Of a DNA stretch of 64,000 nucleotides, positions 1 to 9,351 are shown piece after piece (the first letter of the stretch is position 1; every line of letters begins with the position of its first letter). Location: assembly GCA_942492915.1 (NCBI GenBank), contig OW818662.1, forward strand, positions 2,666,001 through 2,730,000. The letters run 5' to 3'. Under the pieces are notes generated by a model. It was not told the DNA's origin, ran no database searches, and saw only the letters and a program-made list of their open reading frames with translations. A program made the translations under genes and the position numbers. The DNA comes from Turneriella sp942492915 (GTDB taxonomy: Bacteria > Spirochaetota > Leptospiria > Turneriellales > Turneriellaceae).

Positions 1-827
1 CACCTGGAGCGGCCACGCTCTTGCCAAGATATTCTGTACCGCGTGCGCGCCCCTTCTGCATCGTATCGGCCTCGGTACCATGACCGAAGGCCTCGTGCGC
101 AAGCATACCTGACAGAGAAGGCGCAAATATACATTCGTATTGCCCCGGTTCAAGGCGCGGCGCACCCAGAATTTTTTCCCCGTCGCGCAGCATCGCATCG
201 ATGAGATCGAGGTTTTCTCCCATCAGGTTCCATGAACCGCGCTGGCTGAAACCGTCGTAGATCTGGGCTGTCGAATGGGTCTTGTCATCTTTCAGTACGG
301 CAGAATAAATGGCCTCGAATCGCGGCAAACGCTGCTCGAGCGATTTTTCGCGACTGACATAAATTTCACGAGTATTCGTCTGTTTATAACGTGCCGATGC
401 CATCGCGACGAGTGGCTTGCGCGCTTTGATTTCTCGGGCAACGCGTGCAGCAAATTGAGCTTTCTCTGCCTCGCTCAGTTCGTCGGACTGCATTTCGCCG
501 GCCGAAAATCTGGCCGGCTCTTCGGGAGTGAGCACCAGCGAGCCTCGAAGCTTACTCTCGGCAACCGTACGCTCAAGCCCCTTGATAGTTTTGGAAATAT
601 CTGCGCGGCTGTGCACTACCGACGCCCCCTCATAGAGCAGGCCGTCTTTGAGTATGCTTACCCACGACGCCACGCTGCGAACTGAGTGGCTCGACGAATG
701 TCTGATTCAGATTGCTGCTGACGCTCAGGCCCGATGTCTCGATAAAGAGCGCGCGGGCAAAATCGTAGCGTCTGGCAAGCGGTGCCACCGCCTCTTCGAG
801 AAGGTCCCTCGAAATTTCAGTACGCAT
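1..827 (-). pseudogene. tldD: TldD/PmbA-family metalloprotease, frameshifted and cut by the window edge
   Basis: TldD/PmbA proteins are zinc metallopeptidases that act with a TldE partner on peptides and modified peptides. The frame opened by the ATG at 827 runs 65 codons and stops. A second frame then carries clear homology to the window edge, including the zinc motif HEAFGHGTEAD (bases about 60-100). Removing one C from the CCC at 661-663 joins the two frames smoothly (SSQRGVVVSILKDGLLYEG). The start overlaps the stop of the upstream FecR lipoprotein gene (TAATG), so the two are translationally coupled. The C-terminus lies outside the window and no TldE is seen. It is either a real pseudogene or a single-base sequence error. 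Confidence 0.8.
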
Positions 828-1522
828 TACTTGAGCGCAGCGAACCTGCCATCGACATAACGCTGCATCGTCTGCATTTGCGCGGGCGTGAGATTATTTT
901 TTTTACCCACGGCGCTGTTATCTATCTCTGAATGGTTGTGCGCAACAGGCACGCCTGCTTTACGCAGTTCTTCAGCGGTCACTTTGACCGATTTGCTGCC
1001 ACGGTAATACATTACATAGTCGCGATCGTTGACCTCGTCTTTTCCCGTTGCAAGGTTCTTAAATGATATCTTTCCTTCGCAGTGGCAGGTACCTGTGTTA
1101 TTGCCGTCCGTAAACGTGAAGAATTTTGTTCCCCGGACTCCCGCGACGGTGTTCGGTGTGCGCAGGGTAAACTTGCGGTTGCCTTCGAGCGGCTGCACCG
1201 AAGTCCAGGCATTGCCACCCTGCAGGTACACTTGTTTGTCGTCGCCGCTGCGCTCATAGACAAAACGCGTGTTTTGCTGAACTTCCATCGCGGCGCCGGT
1301 CACCTGAAAAAGCACAGTGCTGTTTTCACCGGTAACGATTGTGTCACCTGGGAAAACCTGTTCGTTGGTGCGCGCCGGCCTCGTCTTCTTGCTGCCATCG
1401 GCAGCGATATGTTCGATGAGCGCGTTACCTTTGACGAGACCAATGAGGCCGTCAGTCGTGAGCGGCTCGCGGTTACAGTGTGCGAAAATGCCCAGCGATG
1501 CAAGAGTCAGCAGATATTTCAT
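827..1522 (-). CDS. FecR-domain lipoprotein
   Basis: The 231-residue product opens with a short signal peptide and a spirochaete-type lipobox (GIFAHC, Cys16), so it should be a lipoprotein. Residues about 25-130 form a FecR domain, recognisable from GDTIVTG, the following beta strands and TPNTVAGVRGTKF. In other bacteria FecR domains sit in envelope-anchored sensors or cell-surface scaffolds. No sigma factor lies beside this gene, so a scaffold or ligand-binding role is more likely than classical FecIR signalling; that is inference. It shares a base with the start of the broken tldD and lies 37 bases downstream of the Rossmann-protein gene, within one minus-strand operon. Confidence 0.8.
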   Translation of the reverse strand: MKYLLTLASLGIFAHCNREPLTTDGLIGLVKGNALIEHIAADGSKKTRPARTNEQVFPGDTIVTGENSTVLFQVTGAAMEVQQNTRFVYERSGDDKQVYLQGGNAWTSVQPLEGNRKFTLRTPNTVAGVRGTKFFTFTDGNNTGTCHCEGKISFKNLATGKDEVNDRDYVMYYRGSKSVKVTAEELRKAGVPVAHNHSEIDNSAVGKKNNLTPAQMQTMQRYVDGRFAALK

Positions 1523-1559
1523 ACATCCGCCTGATGCAAGTCACACCGCTGTCAAGCGA

Positions 1560-2408
1560 TTACAGCATCTTGAAGATGCTCTCGGGAATAAGGTGAGTCC
1601 TTTGAGTAATTTCTGCCGGCAGTTGCGGCATCGAGTCTTCTGTCCACAGCCATGGCCCTAGCACGTTGATAATGGGAGACTCTTCGCCGGCAAGTGCAAG
1701 CTTGAAGCCGTTTGTAATATCTTCGGGCAACGTGGGCCGAAAAGGCACCCCTTTGCTGTACTGCCGGTACATTTCTTCTTCGTTGGCATAATTCATGTCA
1801 TAGAAGAACTGCGGAAATTTTTTACCCGATGCTTTCCATTCAGCCCGCCACTGCGGTTGAAAGCCCGGTTCTTTATTAAAGCGGCGTTGCGCCAGAATCG
1901 CAATGCCGCGCACCGAGTTACTGAGAAACATACCGATGCGTATAATCTGTAACTTTTCAGGATTGCGGAATGCGAGCTCTTCCATGGCAATTTTGGTAAA
2001 TGTCATGGCGCCGTAGATTCGGGTGAGGGTCGGCAGGGCCATAAAGCCAGAAAGCGCGATTGTTCTTTTGGGATTCAGCGCCTTCGCGAGCTTAAGATAA
2101 GGTATTACCGAATATTCCAGGCTCGGCATAATCATGTCGGCGGTTGATTCGGTCACGTCCATACCCACAGAACCACGCGCGGGTATGTATATAACATAGT
2201 CTACGGGTTTTGCCATCAGCACTTTGTCGGCGAGCATCTTGTCTACCGCGTCGGGTCTTTCCAGGTCGATGCCATGAATCGTGTGGTCGGCACCCGAAAT
2301 ATTCTCGTCGCGGCTCGTCGTCGTAATCACCTCTGCCCCCACGGCCTTCGCCGCGACAATCGCCGCGCCGCCTGATACGGCACCTGCACCCACAATAAAT
2401 ACGCGCAT
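1560..2408 (-). CDS. NAD(P)-binding Rossmann-fold protein (SDR-like)
   Basis: This 282-residue protein starts with a glycine-rich dinucleotide-binding loop (VGAGAVSGGAAIVA, residues 5-18), followed by strands and helices typical of an atypical or extended short-chain dehydrogenase. A Tyr-x3-Lys-like pair is possible at YGAMTFTK (residues about 132-139), after a LSGF strand that resembles the SDR catalytic Ser strand. The C-terminal half (about 150-282) has no motif I recognise. The substrate is unknown. It sits 11 bases after the lipoprotein gene at 2420 and belongs to the same minus-strand operon. Confidence 0.6.
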   Translation of the reverse strand: MRVFIVGAGAVSGGAAIVAAKAVGAEVITTTSRDENISGADHTIHGIDLERPDAVDKMLADKVLMAKPVDYVIYIPARGSVGMDVTESTADMIMPSLEYSVIPYLKLAKALNPKRTIALSGFMALPTLTRIYGAMTFTKIAMEELAFRNPEKLQIIRIGMFLSNSVRGIAILAQRRFNKEPGFQPQWRAEWKASGKKFPQFFYDMNYANEEEMYRQYSKGVPFRPTLPEDITNGFKLALAGEESPIINVLGPWLWTEDSMPQLPAEITQRTHLIPESIFKML

Positions 2409-2419
2409 GTAAAAACTCC

Positions 2420-2857
2420 TTACTTTGACAATTCGTGAAATTTTTGTCTAAAAAGACTCTTCAGCGGCGTCATCGCGGCCTCGAGCTCATCGGCCTTGCC
2501 ACTCGCGAGCATGCACCAAACGATCTGGTCTCCCGTCTTGAGCCAGACAGATCGGCCGCTAACCGCGAATGTTGATTTTTCCGAAACTAACTGTTCAGAA
2601 GGTCTTTCAGCAATACTCGCGCGACCTGCAATGGTTGCCTGTTCGCTGCTGCCAAAGATACGCGATTCGCAAAGATATACCCGGCCCGCCAAAGTGAATT
2701 TGTATTCTCGCTTTTTAACCTGGGTATCGCCTACAGATTCGGTGCTGTCGCTGCGACTCACATCTTTTGCATTGTCAGGAACCAGTTCGAGCTTCTTACG
2801 GCACGCCGTAGCCGCGACGCCCAACAACAGCAGAGCGATGAAAGACCGGGCTGGCAC
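2420..2857 (-). CDS. Small lipoprotein of unknown function
   Basis: The product has 145 residues with a clean signal peptide and lipobox (GVAATAC, Cys19). The mature protein is polar and has two further cysteines (in VYLCESR and VWCML) that could form a disulphide. It starts with a GTG that shares a base with the TAG stop of the upstream gene, so translation is probably coupled. I recognise no family. The neighbours, two envelope proteins, suggest an envelope role. Confidence 0.7.
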   Translation of the reverse strand: MPARSFIALLLLGVAATACRKKLELVPDNAKDVSRSDSTESVGDTQVKKREYKFTLAGRVYLCESRIFGSSEQATIAGRASIAERPSEQLVSEKSTFAVSGRSVWLKTGDQIVWCMLASGKADELEAAMTPLKSLFRQKFHELSK

Positions 2858-3969
2858 TACTTGATAGCGTCGCGGTAATCGGGTATCGTCGCCACCACAG
2901 AGCCATCACGCATGATCTTTGAAGTACCGAGCGCCAACGGCAATGTGTATTTCTTAAGATAGAAATCAAAATCACTCTTTTGTGTGGCATCGACCATCTG
3001 CAGGCGCGCATCGACCATCATCAGCTTACCGAATTTTACGTCACCCTGATACAGATAGAGATAATTTTTTACATCTTTCACCGGCATCGGCGGAAAGTTT
3101 ACCTTCACCTTGCTCGAGAAGAACAGCTGCAGCCCGTCACTCTGCACGCGCATGTCACTAATGAAACCGCCGATCTGCGGTGGCGGAAAAATCTTGAAAG
3201 GCTCAACGATAATCTTGTTGCCCGACATTGTAATACCGCGCCCACCCGGGACAGGTAGCAGCTTCTCCATATTGAGGCCCACTGCATCGAGCAGAGTTTT
3301 CGTGTACGGATTTCCCAACGACCGAATGCGTTCGGCTTCGATGACCATGAGCGTTTTTTCACGGTCGAGATACATCTTGCCGATCATCTCAAACCCAAGC
3401 CACACGACGAGTTTCATATCGCCCGTCAGCCGAAGCTTCTTGACCATTTTGCCACCTTCGTCGTCGTCGAAAAACTCCATTTTCATGTTCTTGAGCGGCG
3501 AACCGTCATAGTTGAAGACGAGGTTGTTGAATATGTATTCCATGACGCTCGTGCGTACGAACGCCTCGCCAGAGAGAATATCGATGCGAAACGAATTGAC
3601 ATCGTCGAAGTTAACTGCCCCGCCTTTCGCCTTGGGCACCGCCTCGCCGATCAGCTCTTTCACCTGCATATTGATTTCATCGGTCAGGCGAAAGTGCAGG
3701 TTTGCTAATTTCATGTAGGTGCCCGAGCGTGAATGCGTTCTGAAACCTTTCGCATCGCCTCCGAGCTCCATCGGCTTGTGCTCGAGTTTGTAGTGCGAAA
3801 GTATGATCTTCAGGGCAAAAACCCCCAAAATGGTCGCAACACCCATGATAATGCTCAAATGGATCAATTTGCCGATCAGCAACTTACGCTGTTTCTTCTT
3901 GTCTTCAGCACTGCCTGCATCGGGCGTGCTCGAATTGCCTGCAGAGGCCTTGGTCGAACTGTCTTCCAT
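2857..3969 (-). CDS. Single-pass membrane protein, unknown function
   Basis: The 370-residue product has a charged, Ser/Ala-rich cytoplasmic N-terminus, one membrane span at about residues 33-55 (LSIIMGVATILGVFALKII) and a large extracytoplasmic domain. That domain is rich in beta-strand patterns with alternating hydrophobic residues. This looks like a lipid- or envelope-binding fold, but no motif identifies it. It is the first gene of the minus-strand operon reaching the left edge and is coupled to the lipoprotein gene downstream. Only 52 bases separate it from the divergent transporter gene at 4022, so both promoters must lie there. Confidence 0.65.
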   Translation of the reverse strand: MEDSSTKASAGNSSTPDAGSAEDKKKQRKLLIGKLIHLSIIMGVATILGVFALKIILSHYKLEHKPMELGGDAKGFRTHSRSGTYMKLANLHFRLTDEINMQVKELIGEAVPKAKGGAVNFDDVNSFRIDILSGEAFVRTSVMEYIFNNLVFNYDGSPLKNMKMEFFDDDEGGKMVKKLRLTGDMKLVVWLGFEMIGKMYLDREKTLMVIEAERIRSLGNPYTKTLLDAVGLNMEKLLPVPGGRGITMSGNKIIVEPFKIFPPPQIGGFISDMRVQSDGLQLFFSSKVKVNFPPMPVKDVKNYLYLYQGDVKFGKLMMVDARLQMVDATQKSDFDFYLKKYTLPLALGTSKIMRDGSVVATIPDYRDAIK

Positions 3970-4021
3970 AGTTCACGATTTTTTCTTTGACGGGTGTGTC
4001 AAATTCATAAAGCGAGTCCCT

Positions 4022-4699
4022 ATGGGTCGCAAAGAAAAGCTCTATATAACGCTCGCGGGCTTTTTTGTCACAAACGCGATTCTCGCTGAACTGGTCGGCG
4101 GCAAGATTTTCACATTTGAGATTCCGGCAGCGCTGTTTTGGAGCGCAACCACAGCAAACCTTTCGGTCGGCGTGCTCGTTTGGCCGGTTGTCTTTATCAT
4201 GACCGATGTCATCAATGAATATTACGGGCTGGCGGGGGTGAGGCGCGTGACTCTGCTCACGATCGTGCTCATCTCTTACGTGTTTGTGGCGCTCTATTTC
4301 ATGGGCAGCACGCATGCAGCGTCATTTTCTGCGATCAACGACGAAAATTTCAACATCGTTTTTGGCACTGGCCAGAGCATTATCATCGGTTCGCTCGTCG
4401 CCTTCGCCGTCGGCCAGTTTCTCGACTTCTTTGTTTTTCACCAGCTCAAACTGCGCACAGGCCACCGCCACTTGTGGCTGCGTGCAACGGGCAGTACGGT
4501 GGTCAGCCAGCTCGTCGATACGTTCATCGTGCTCTACATCGCCTTCGTACTTCCCGGCAAATGGACCAATGCCGAATTTCTGAAAGTGGCAACTTCAAAC
4601 TACTTTTACAAACTTCTGATCGCAGTCGGCGTGACGCCGGTCATTTACATCGTACACGTCATGATCGACAACTACCTGCGCGACAAGCCAGCTAAATAA
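4022..4699 (+). CDS. yhhQ: YhhQ/VUT-family queuosine-precursor transporter
   Basis: This 225-residue integral membrane protein belongs to the vitamin uptake transporter (VUT/YhhQ) family. Family members in E. coli and elsewhere import queuosine precursors such as preQ0/preQ1 for tRNA modification. About six membrane spans are visible, with the family-typical polar stretch TDVINEYYG (about residues 61-69) and the conserved Gln/Asp pattern in GQFLDFFVFHQLK. The frame is open further upstream, but ATG 4022 begins at the expected N-terminus, and the upstream extension overlaps the divergent gene. The stop overlaps the next start (TAATG at 4697-4701). Confidence 0.85.
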   Translation: MGRKEKLYITLAGFFVTNAILAELVGGKIFTFEIPAALFWSATTANLSVGVLVWPVVFIMTDVINEYYGLAGVRRVTLLTIVLISYVFVALYFMGSTHAASFSAINDENFNIVFGTGQSIIIGSLVAFAVGQFLDFFVFHQLKLRTGHRHLWLRATGSTVVSQLVDTFIVLYIAFVLPGKWTNAEFLKVATSNYFYKLLIAVGVTPVIYIVHVMIDNYLRDKPAK

Positions 4700-5286
4700 T
4701 GCGTTGGCTCTGCGTCGCACACGAAAAAGAAATTCCTGACTTTGCGGGCCTAGTTGCATGTGGACTTCAGCCGCACGCGCTGGGAGTCGGGCAATTCAAG
4801 TCCCTCGCGCGATTCGCTCAACTAGTTGCTGCCGAAAAGCCAGAGCACGTGGTACTCGCGGGCACCTGCGGTTCGGTGGCCAGCGAAAATGTGATGAAGA
4901 TATTCCTGTGCCAGCATTTTGTCTACCCGAGCATCGAAGGCGAAGAATTACCCGAATTTATGGATCGTGCCTGTGCGACCGAAACCGCAATGAGCCGCGC
5001 AGAACTGCCCGGCGCGACCGTACTGCAGAACCACGGGCTGAGCCTCAACGCAGCGAAATTTGCCGGCAATACGGGGTATATCCCCCCCGATTACCCGCGG
5101 CCTGTTCTGGAGAATATGGAAGCAGTATCGCTGGCCTTTTTTTGCCGTGAGCAAAGCATTCCTTTCACCGCAATTCTCTGTGCGACCAATACGATCGGCC
5201 CGAACGCTCGCGCAGAATGGAAGGCAAATTTTGTCGAAGCAGGCCAGCGGCTGGCAAAGGTTCTGCGGTCGTCCGCCAGAACCTAA
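4699..5286 (+). CDS. Nucleoside phosphorylase/hydrolase-family protein (MqnB- or MTAN-like)
   Basis: The 195-residue protein has the fold signature of the purine nucleosidase/phosphorylase superfamily. There is a glycine-rich phosphate or ribose loop (VLAGTCGSV, residues about 51-59) and the nucleoside-binding motif NMEAVSLAFFC (about 138-148). It ends with a base-recognition segment (TNTIGPNARAEW). It is short for the family (usually 210-240). Candidates are futalosine hydrolase (menaquinone synthesis) or a methylthioadenosine-type nucleosidase; the sequence alone does not decide. It is coupled to the transporter gene by a one-base overlap, which suggests nucleobase salvage. Confidence 0.65.
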   Translation: MRWLCVAHEKEIPDFAGLVACGLQPHALGVGQFKSLARFAQLVAAEKPEHVVLAGTCGSVASENVMKIFLCQHFVYPSIEGEELPEFMDRACATETAMSRAELPGATVLQNHGLSLNAAKFAGNTGYIPPDYPRPVLENMEAVSLAFFCREQSIPFTAILCATNTIGPNARAEWKANFVEAGQRLAKVLRSSART

Positions 5287-7161
5287 TCAGCCCGCCTTCG
5301 CTTTGGTAAATCCGAAACTGTAAGTACTGTCGGCTTCTGCGCTGATACGCATGAACGGCGAAAGATCGAGAAAAGTCTTTTTCACGGGCGAATAAAAAAC
5401 GCAGCGCCCGACAAGATACGATGTTTTATCGAGCAGCTCGGTATACGTCATCGCATTTGCCTGCGTTGGTAATATTATATCACGATGTGAATGATGGCGT
5501 TCGACCCCCTGAAAACTCAGCTGGCGGTGCCCGGGTTCGACGATCATATAAAAACCATAATGCCGCAGAAAGTCGAGGTCGATCAGCAATGACTCAAGCA
5601 AGTACTGTACGGTGATGCTGTAGGTTTCGAAATCCCCTTCGCGCAGGGCGCCCGAGCGGTACTTTTTCTGAAGCGTGGCAATCTTCTCAAGATTGTCTTT
5701 GTGAATATATAACGTCTCGAGCAGGTTGATTGCGAGCGGCTGTGCTTTGATTGCGCGAATTGCGCCCAGCGCCGAAAAAAGCGCCGCCAGTGTTTTTTCT
5801 GTGTTCGGAAATGGAAAAGCGATTGCCTTTGGAAAATTAAAGATACGGTAGTTTGCAAGCACAAGACCCGAGAGAAAGAACAGGCACTGCGTAAACAGGT
5901 AGAACAACGACTTCAATAGCGCTTCGCTACCGGTGGCGCCCGCCTTGTCTTCGTCAGAGAATATGCGGTGAAACTTTTCGTACGCCTCGGCGATCGGGAA
6001 AGGATAGTGCATCATGACATCTTCGGCTTCGAGCATATTGCGCGTGACGTCTGGCAGCAACGAATCTGCGCGAAAGACCGACTGCATCGGGTTGCCCATC
6101 AGAAGATAAGATGCCCAGGTGAGATCGTTCAGCGAAAAGTGCTCCCGAGCAAACGAACGGCTTTGCTGCAAAGATTCGCCCAGCGACTTGCCCTGAAAGA
6201 TATTATCGTAAAACTGCGTGGTAAATTCAAGTGTCGGTTGCCGGTCGGGAAGCTCCCAGTTGGTGCCGACATAACTCGTGCGGCCCGCGCGAATAAAAGC
6301 TGCCGCAAACTGCGCATACCACGACGCATCGCTCTCTTGCTGCCCCGAGCGCGCGCTGAGGCACGAGTTACAGAAGATGAGCTTGGGTTGCGCGCCGCTC
6401 ATCTTGAATTCCCGCGCGTACAGAATCTTGCCGTCGGCAAGCAGCCAGCCGTTTTCATCGGGGTTGCCGCTGTAATGCAGGTGACCTGCAAAGTGGATTA
6501 TATCTTTGTCTAGTATTGAATTGAGAATGTTGAGTTTTGTAACGGTTTTACCGCCGATCAGCGTCAGGTTAATTTTCTTCGGGCTGACGAATGCGCCAAG
6601 GTGCTCGAACAGCATCTCGCCTTCGCGGCGCGCCCAATCGAGATCTTCGCGCGGGTCAGCGATTATAAGCATATTGATAATCTCACGCGGGTGAAAATCA
6701 CTGAGCGAAATATCTTGCCCCTTGATCGCCTTGCCGACATAAAATTTCTCCCACAGAAAAGCCGAACCGTCGTGTAAAATTTCCAGAGGCAGCGAGGCAA
6801 GCGCTGCGTCGACATGAAAGTAAAGATAACTTTGCTGAGAATCCCTGATGAATTCTTGCAGAGGCAGTGGAAAGAACTGTTTAAACAGCGCTTCACCGAT
6901 TTCGCGCAGTTTATGGCTGAGATTGAGGTGCTGAAAGATCAGCGCCTGGCTCTCTTCGCTGCCGCGGGGCAAAGACGAGAGCGAGCGCGAAATGTTGGCT
7001 ATGCGCCCGAGTTCTTCCAGATATTCAGCAATCAGGTCGTCATCGATGACCGACTGCAGGCGCTCGTTTGCCTTCAGAGCCGGATTGCCGACCCCACCAT
7101 CCTGAACGATATTAAATACGTTGGTGTTACCAACGCGGTCAATGATGATGGAGGTCAGCAC
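5287..7161 (-). CDS. CHAT-domain (caspase-like) protease
   Basis: The 624-residue protein contains a CHAT domain, a caspase-fold cysteine protease, at about residues 110-370. The catalytic dyad is visible as His227 in IIHFAGHLHYSG and Cys267 in LIFCNSCLSARSG. The usual end of the fold, a Gly-rich strand and WASYLLMGNP, follows near residue 350. Unlike most bacterial CHAT proteins it has no obvious TPR array. A long, mostly helical C-terminal region (about 380-624) has no recognised motif and includes one strongly hydrophobic stretch (LFYLFTQCLFFLSGLVLA). The start is GTG 7161, 12 bases after the acyl-CoA ligase stop, so the two genes are probably co-transcribed. The protein target is unknown. 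Confidence 0.85.
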   Translation of the reverse strand: MLTSIIIDRVGNTNVFNIVQDGGVGNPALKANERLQSVIDDDLIAEYLEELGRIANISRSLSSLPRGSEESQALIFQHLNLSHKLREIGEALFKQFFPLPLQEFIRDSQQSYLYFHVDAALASLPLEILHDGSAFLWEKFYVGKAIKGQDISLSDFHPREIINMLIIADPREDLDWARREGEMLFEHLGAFVSPKKINLTLIGGKTVTKLNILNSILDKDIIHFAGHLHYSGNPDENGWLLADGKILYAREFKMSGAQPKLIFCNSCLSARSGQQESDASWYAQFAAAFIRAGRTSYVGTNWELPDRQPTLEFTTQFYDNIFQGKSLGESLQQSRSFAREHFSLNDLTWASYLLMGNPMQSVFRADSLLPDVTRNMLEAEDVMMHYPFPIAEAYEKFHRIFSDEDKAGATGSEALLKSLFYLFTQCLFFLSGLVLANYRIFNFPKAIAFPFPNTEKTLAALFSALGAIRAIKAQPLAINLLETLYIHKDNLEKIATLQKKYRSGALREGDFETYSITVQYLLESLLIDLDFLRHYGFYMIVEPGHRQLSFQGVERHHSHRDIILPTQANAMTYTELLDKTSYLVGRCVFYSPVKKTFLDLSPFMRISAEADSTYSFGFTKAKAG

Positions 7162-7173
7162 GTCGCGGCCGCA

Positions 7174-9111
7174 TCACTTGGCCGATTCGTACATCTCATC
7201 GATAAGCTTTTCGTACTTATCGTTCACAATGTGGCGCCGCACTTTCAGGGTGTTGTTGAGTTCATCACCCTGTTCGAAAGGTTTTTTCAGCAACGTGAAG
7301 ACTCCGACTTTCTCAAAATTCTTGAAGCCATTCTCAGCGTTGACGTATTTGTTGATCTCTGCGCGGTACATCGCGTGAACTTTTGAATCTTTGATCAGGT
7401 GGGCAAAATCACCGCTGACGCCGTTTTTCTTCGCCCAATCGCTGAGGTTATCTGCGTTGGGCACAATCAATGCTCCGAGAACCTTCTGGTCTTCACCAAA
7501 CGCGCGGGAAACGAGCATGACGTGATCGATAAATTCGCTCTCTTTCATCTTTTCTTCGATCGGTGTCGGTTCGACATTTTCGCCACCGACGAGCACGAGC
7601 GTGTCTTTTGAACGACCGACAATGCTGATCTCTCCTGAATGATTGAAGACCACAAGGTCACCTGTATTAAACCAGCCGTCTGGCGTCAGAACGTCGGCAG
7701 TCTTTTTCGGGTTCTTGTAATAACCCTGCATGATTTGCGGTCCGCGTACGTGCAGCGTGCCTTTCGCCCCCGGAATGCGCGTAACATCGCGGCCCTCGAG
7801 ATCGATCAGTTTGTATTCTGTGTTTGCAATCAGCGGCCCAACGGTTCCAGGTATCAGGCGCTCCATGCGGCGAACTGACAGCACGGGTGAAGTTTCGGTA
7901 AGGCCATAACCTTCAAGAATACGAACGCCGATGGCGCGAAAAAAATCATCAATATACGACGGTAGTGCGCCGCCACCCGAGAGCGATGCCTTGAGGTTGC
8001 CACCGGTCGCCGCGAGAACCTTCTTGAATACCAGAATGTCACCGAGTTTTTTCGGAACAAACCAGATAATCACACCGAGCAGGCCGACAATGCGCGCCCC
8101 GATCGCTGAGATGATGTTCCGTCGAATCGGGAGCTTCTCTTTACCGGTGAGCATCGACAAGAACTGGTTGTACTTCAGCGCCACGGATTTGAATTTATTA
8201 AAGATCGGCTCTTTGCCCGCTTTCTTCACATTGCCGATAATCTTGTTATAAATACCTTCCCAGATGCGCGGCACAGCGGGCACGTACGTGGGTTTAATGC
8301 TGCGCATATCGTCACCGATGTGCTTGATATCGGTATAAGTAATTGCAGCGCCGATCGCGATAAACATCATTTCAGTAATCCGTCCGAAAACGTGCCACGG
8401 TGGCAGCAGAGTCAGACCGCTGTCCGATGGGCCGATCTTGAGCACCTCTGGTATGGTGCGCATCTGCGATGCGAAGTTACCGTGGCTCAGCATAACGCCC
8501 TTAGGTTCGCCCGTGGTGCCTGAGGTATACACGAGGCAAGAAAGATCTGATGGAGCGACTTTACCTGCACGCGATTCGAAATCCGCCAGCGCCTTTCCAC
8601 CTTTCTTGATCAGCTTTTCACCTTCAGCCTTCAGTTCGGTGAGCGTCATGACATTTGTCGCTTTCGCTGTCTTCTGGTCGTTGAGTACGATATATTTTTT
8701 AACTTTGAGTTTGAATTTTTTCAGCGCAGTTTCGATCTTCTTGACCTGTTCGCCATTGTGCACAAAAACAACGTTACTGCCCGAATGATCGAGAATGTAG
8801 GCGATCTCGGGACCCGTAGAATCTGTCCCGCGGGGAACATCAGCCGCGCCGTTGATCTGAATCGCTGAATTCGCTGTAATCCAATAATGGCTGACGTCAG
8901 CAATAAGACCGACATGGTCTTTGGGCTTTACACCGATTGCAGCAAGGCCCGCGGCAACGAGGTTAACCTCTTTCTCGAGCTGCGCGTACGTGAGCGTCTT
9001 GAATTGTTCACCGCCCTCTCGGTAGCGAACGGCTATGCGTGCCGCATTCTTCTTGAAAGATTGCTGAATCGCCTCTACATAAGTTTTAACATTGAGCTTA
9101 ACATATTCCAT
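7174..9111 (-). CDS. Long-chain acyl-CoA synthetase (AMP-forming)
   Basis: This ANL-superfamily enzyme activates fatty acids to acyl-AMP and then acyl-CoA. The AMP-binding signature YTSGTTGEPKG lies near residue 193, the A5 motif GYGLTETSP near residue 395 and GWFNTGD in the late N-domain. The C-terminal lid has the hinge GRSKDTLVLVGGENV. The 645-residue length is normal for the FadD15/bubblegum-type long-chain subgroup. I start at ATG 9111 rather than the upstream ATG 9168, because an AGGGG ribosome-binding site sits at 9119-9123. It leads the operon with the CHAT protease. The divergent lipoprotein gene begins 240 bases away. Confidence 0.93.
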   Translation of the reverse strand: MEYVKLNVKTYVEAIQQSFKKNAARIAVRYREGGEQFKTLTYAQLEKEVNLVAAGLAAIGVKPKDHVGLIADVSHYWITANSAIQINGAADVPRGTDSTGPEIAYILDHSGSNVVFVHNGEQVKKIETALKKFKLKVKKYIVLNDQKTAKATNVMTLTELKAEGEKLIKKGGKALADFESRAGKVAPSDLSCLVYTSGTTGEPKGVMLSHGNFASQMRTIPEVLKIGPSDSGLTLLPPWHVFGRITEMMFIAIGAAITYTDIKHIGDDMRSIKPTYVPAVPRIWEGIYNKIIGNVKKAGKEPIFNKFKSVALKYNQFLSMLTGKEKLPIRRNIISAIGARIVGLLGVIIWFVPKKLGDILVFKKVLAATGGNLKASLSGGGALPSYIDDFFRAIGVRILEGYGLTETSPVLSVRRMERLIPGTVGPLIANTEYKLIDLEGRDVTRIPGAKGTLHVRGPQIMQGYYKNPKKTADVLTPDGWFNTGDLVVFNHSGEISIVGRSKDTLVLVGGENVEPTPIEEKMKESEFIDHVMLVSRAFGEDQKVLGALIVPNADNLSDWAKKNGVSGDFAHLIKDSKVHAMYRAEINKYVNAENGFKNFEKVGVFTLLKKPFEQGDELNNTLKVRRHIVNDKYEKLIDEMYESAK

Positions 9112-9118
9112 ATAAGAT

Positions 9119-9124
9119 CCCCTT
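9119..9124 (-). promoter_or_regulatory. Ribosome-binding site deciding the acyl-CoA synthetase start
   Basis: On the minus strand AAGGGG lies seven bases before ATG 9111. The longer reading from 9168 has no such site, so 9111 is the likely start. Confidence 0.7.
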
Positions 9125-9351
9125 TCGAAATCGGTCTGAGGCGCGATCTGCAGAAAATGCATGAGCACATTCTGTCACCGGCCGAGCGTTCGGTGCAGAC
9201 CCAACATAAAACTTTTTGGGTCAAGCAAAAAGCCCCTTTTAGCAGATGACGGATTTAGGCGCGAAACCTGGCCTTTGGCTGTTCGCAATCCCCGGCGGCG
9301 GCCCAATTTCAGCTTGCCACGCTGACGCGCGAGCCATCGGAGTTATGTCGC

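Noticed and set aside
3803..4021. Upstream extension of the YhhQ-like frame
   Set aside because: It overlaps the divergent membrane protein gene and lacks family similarity.
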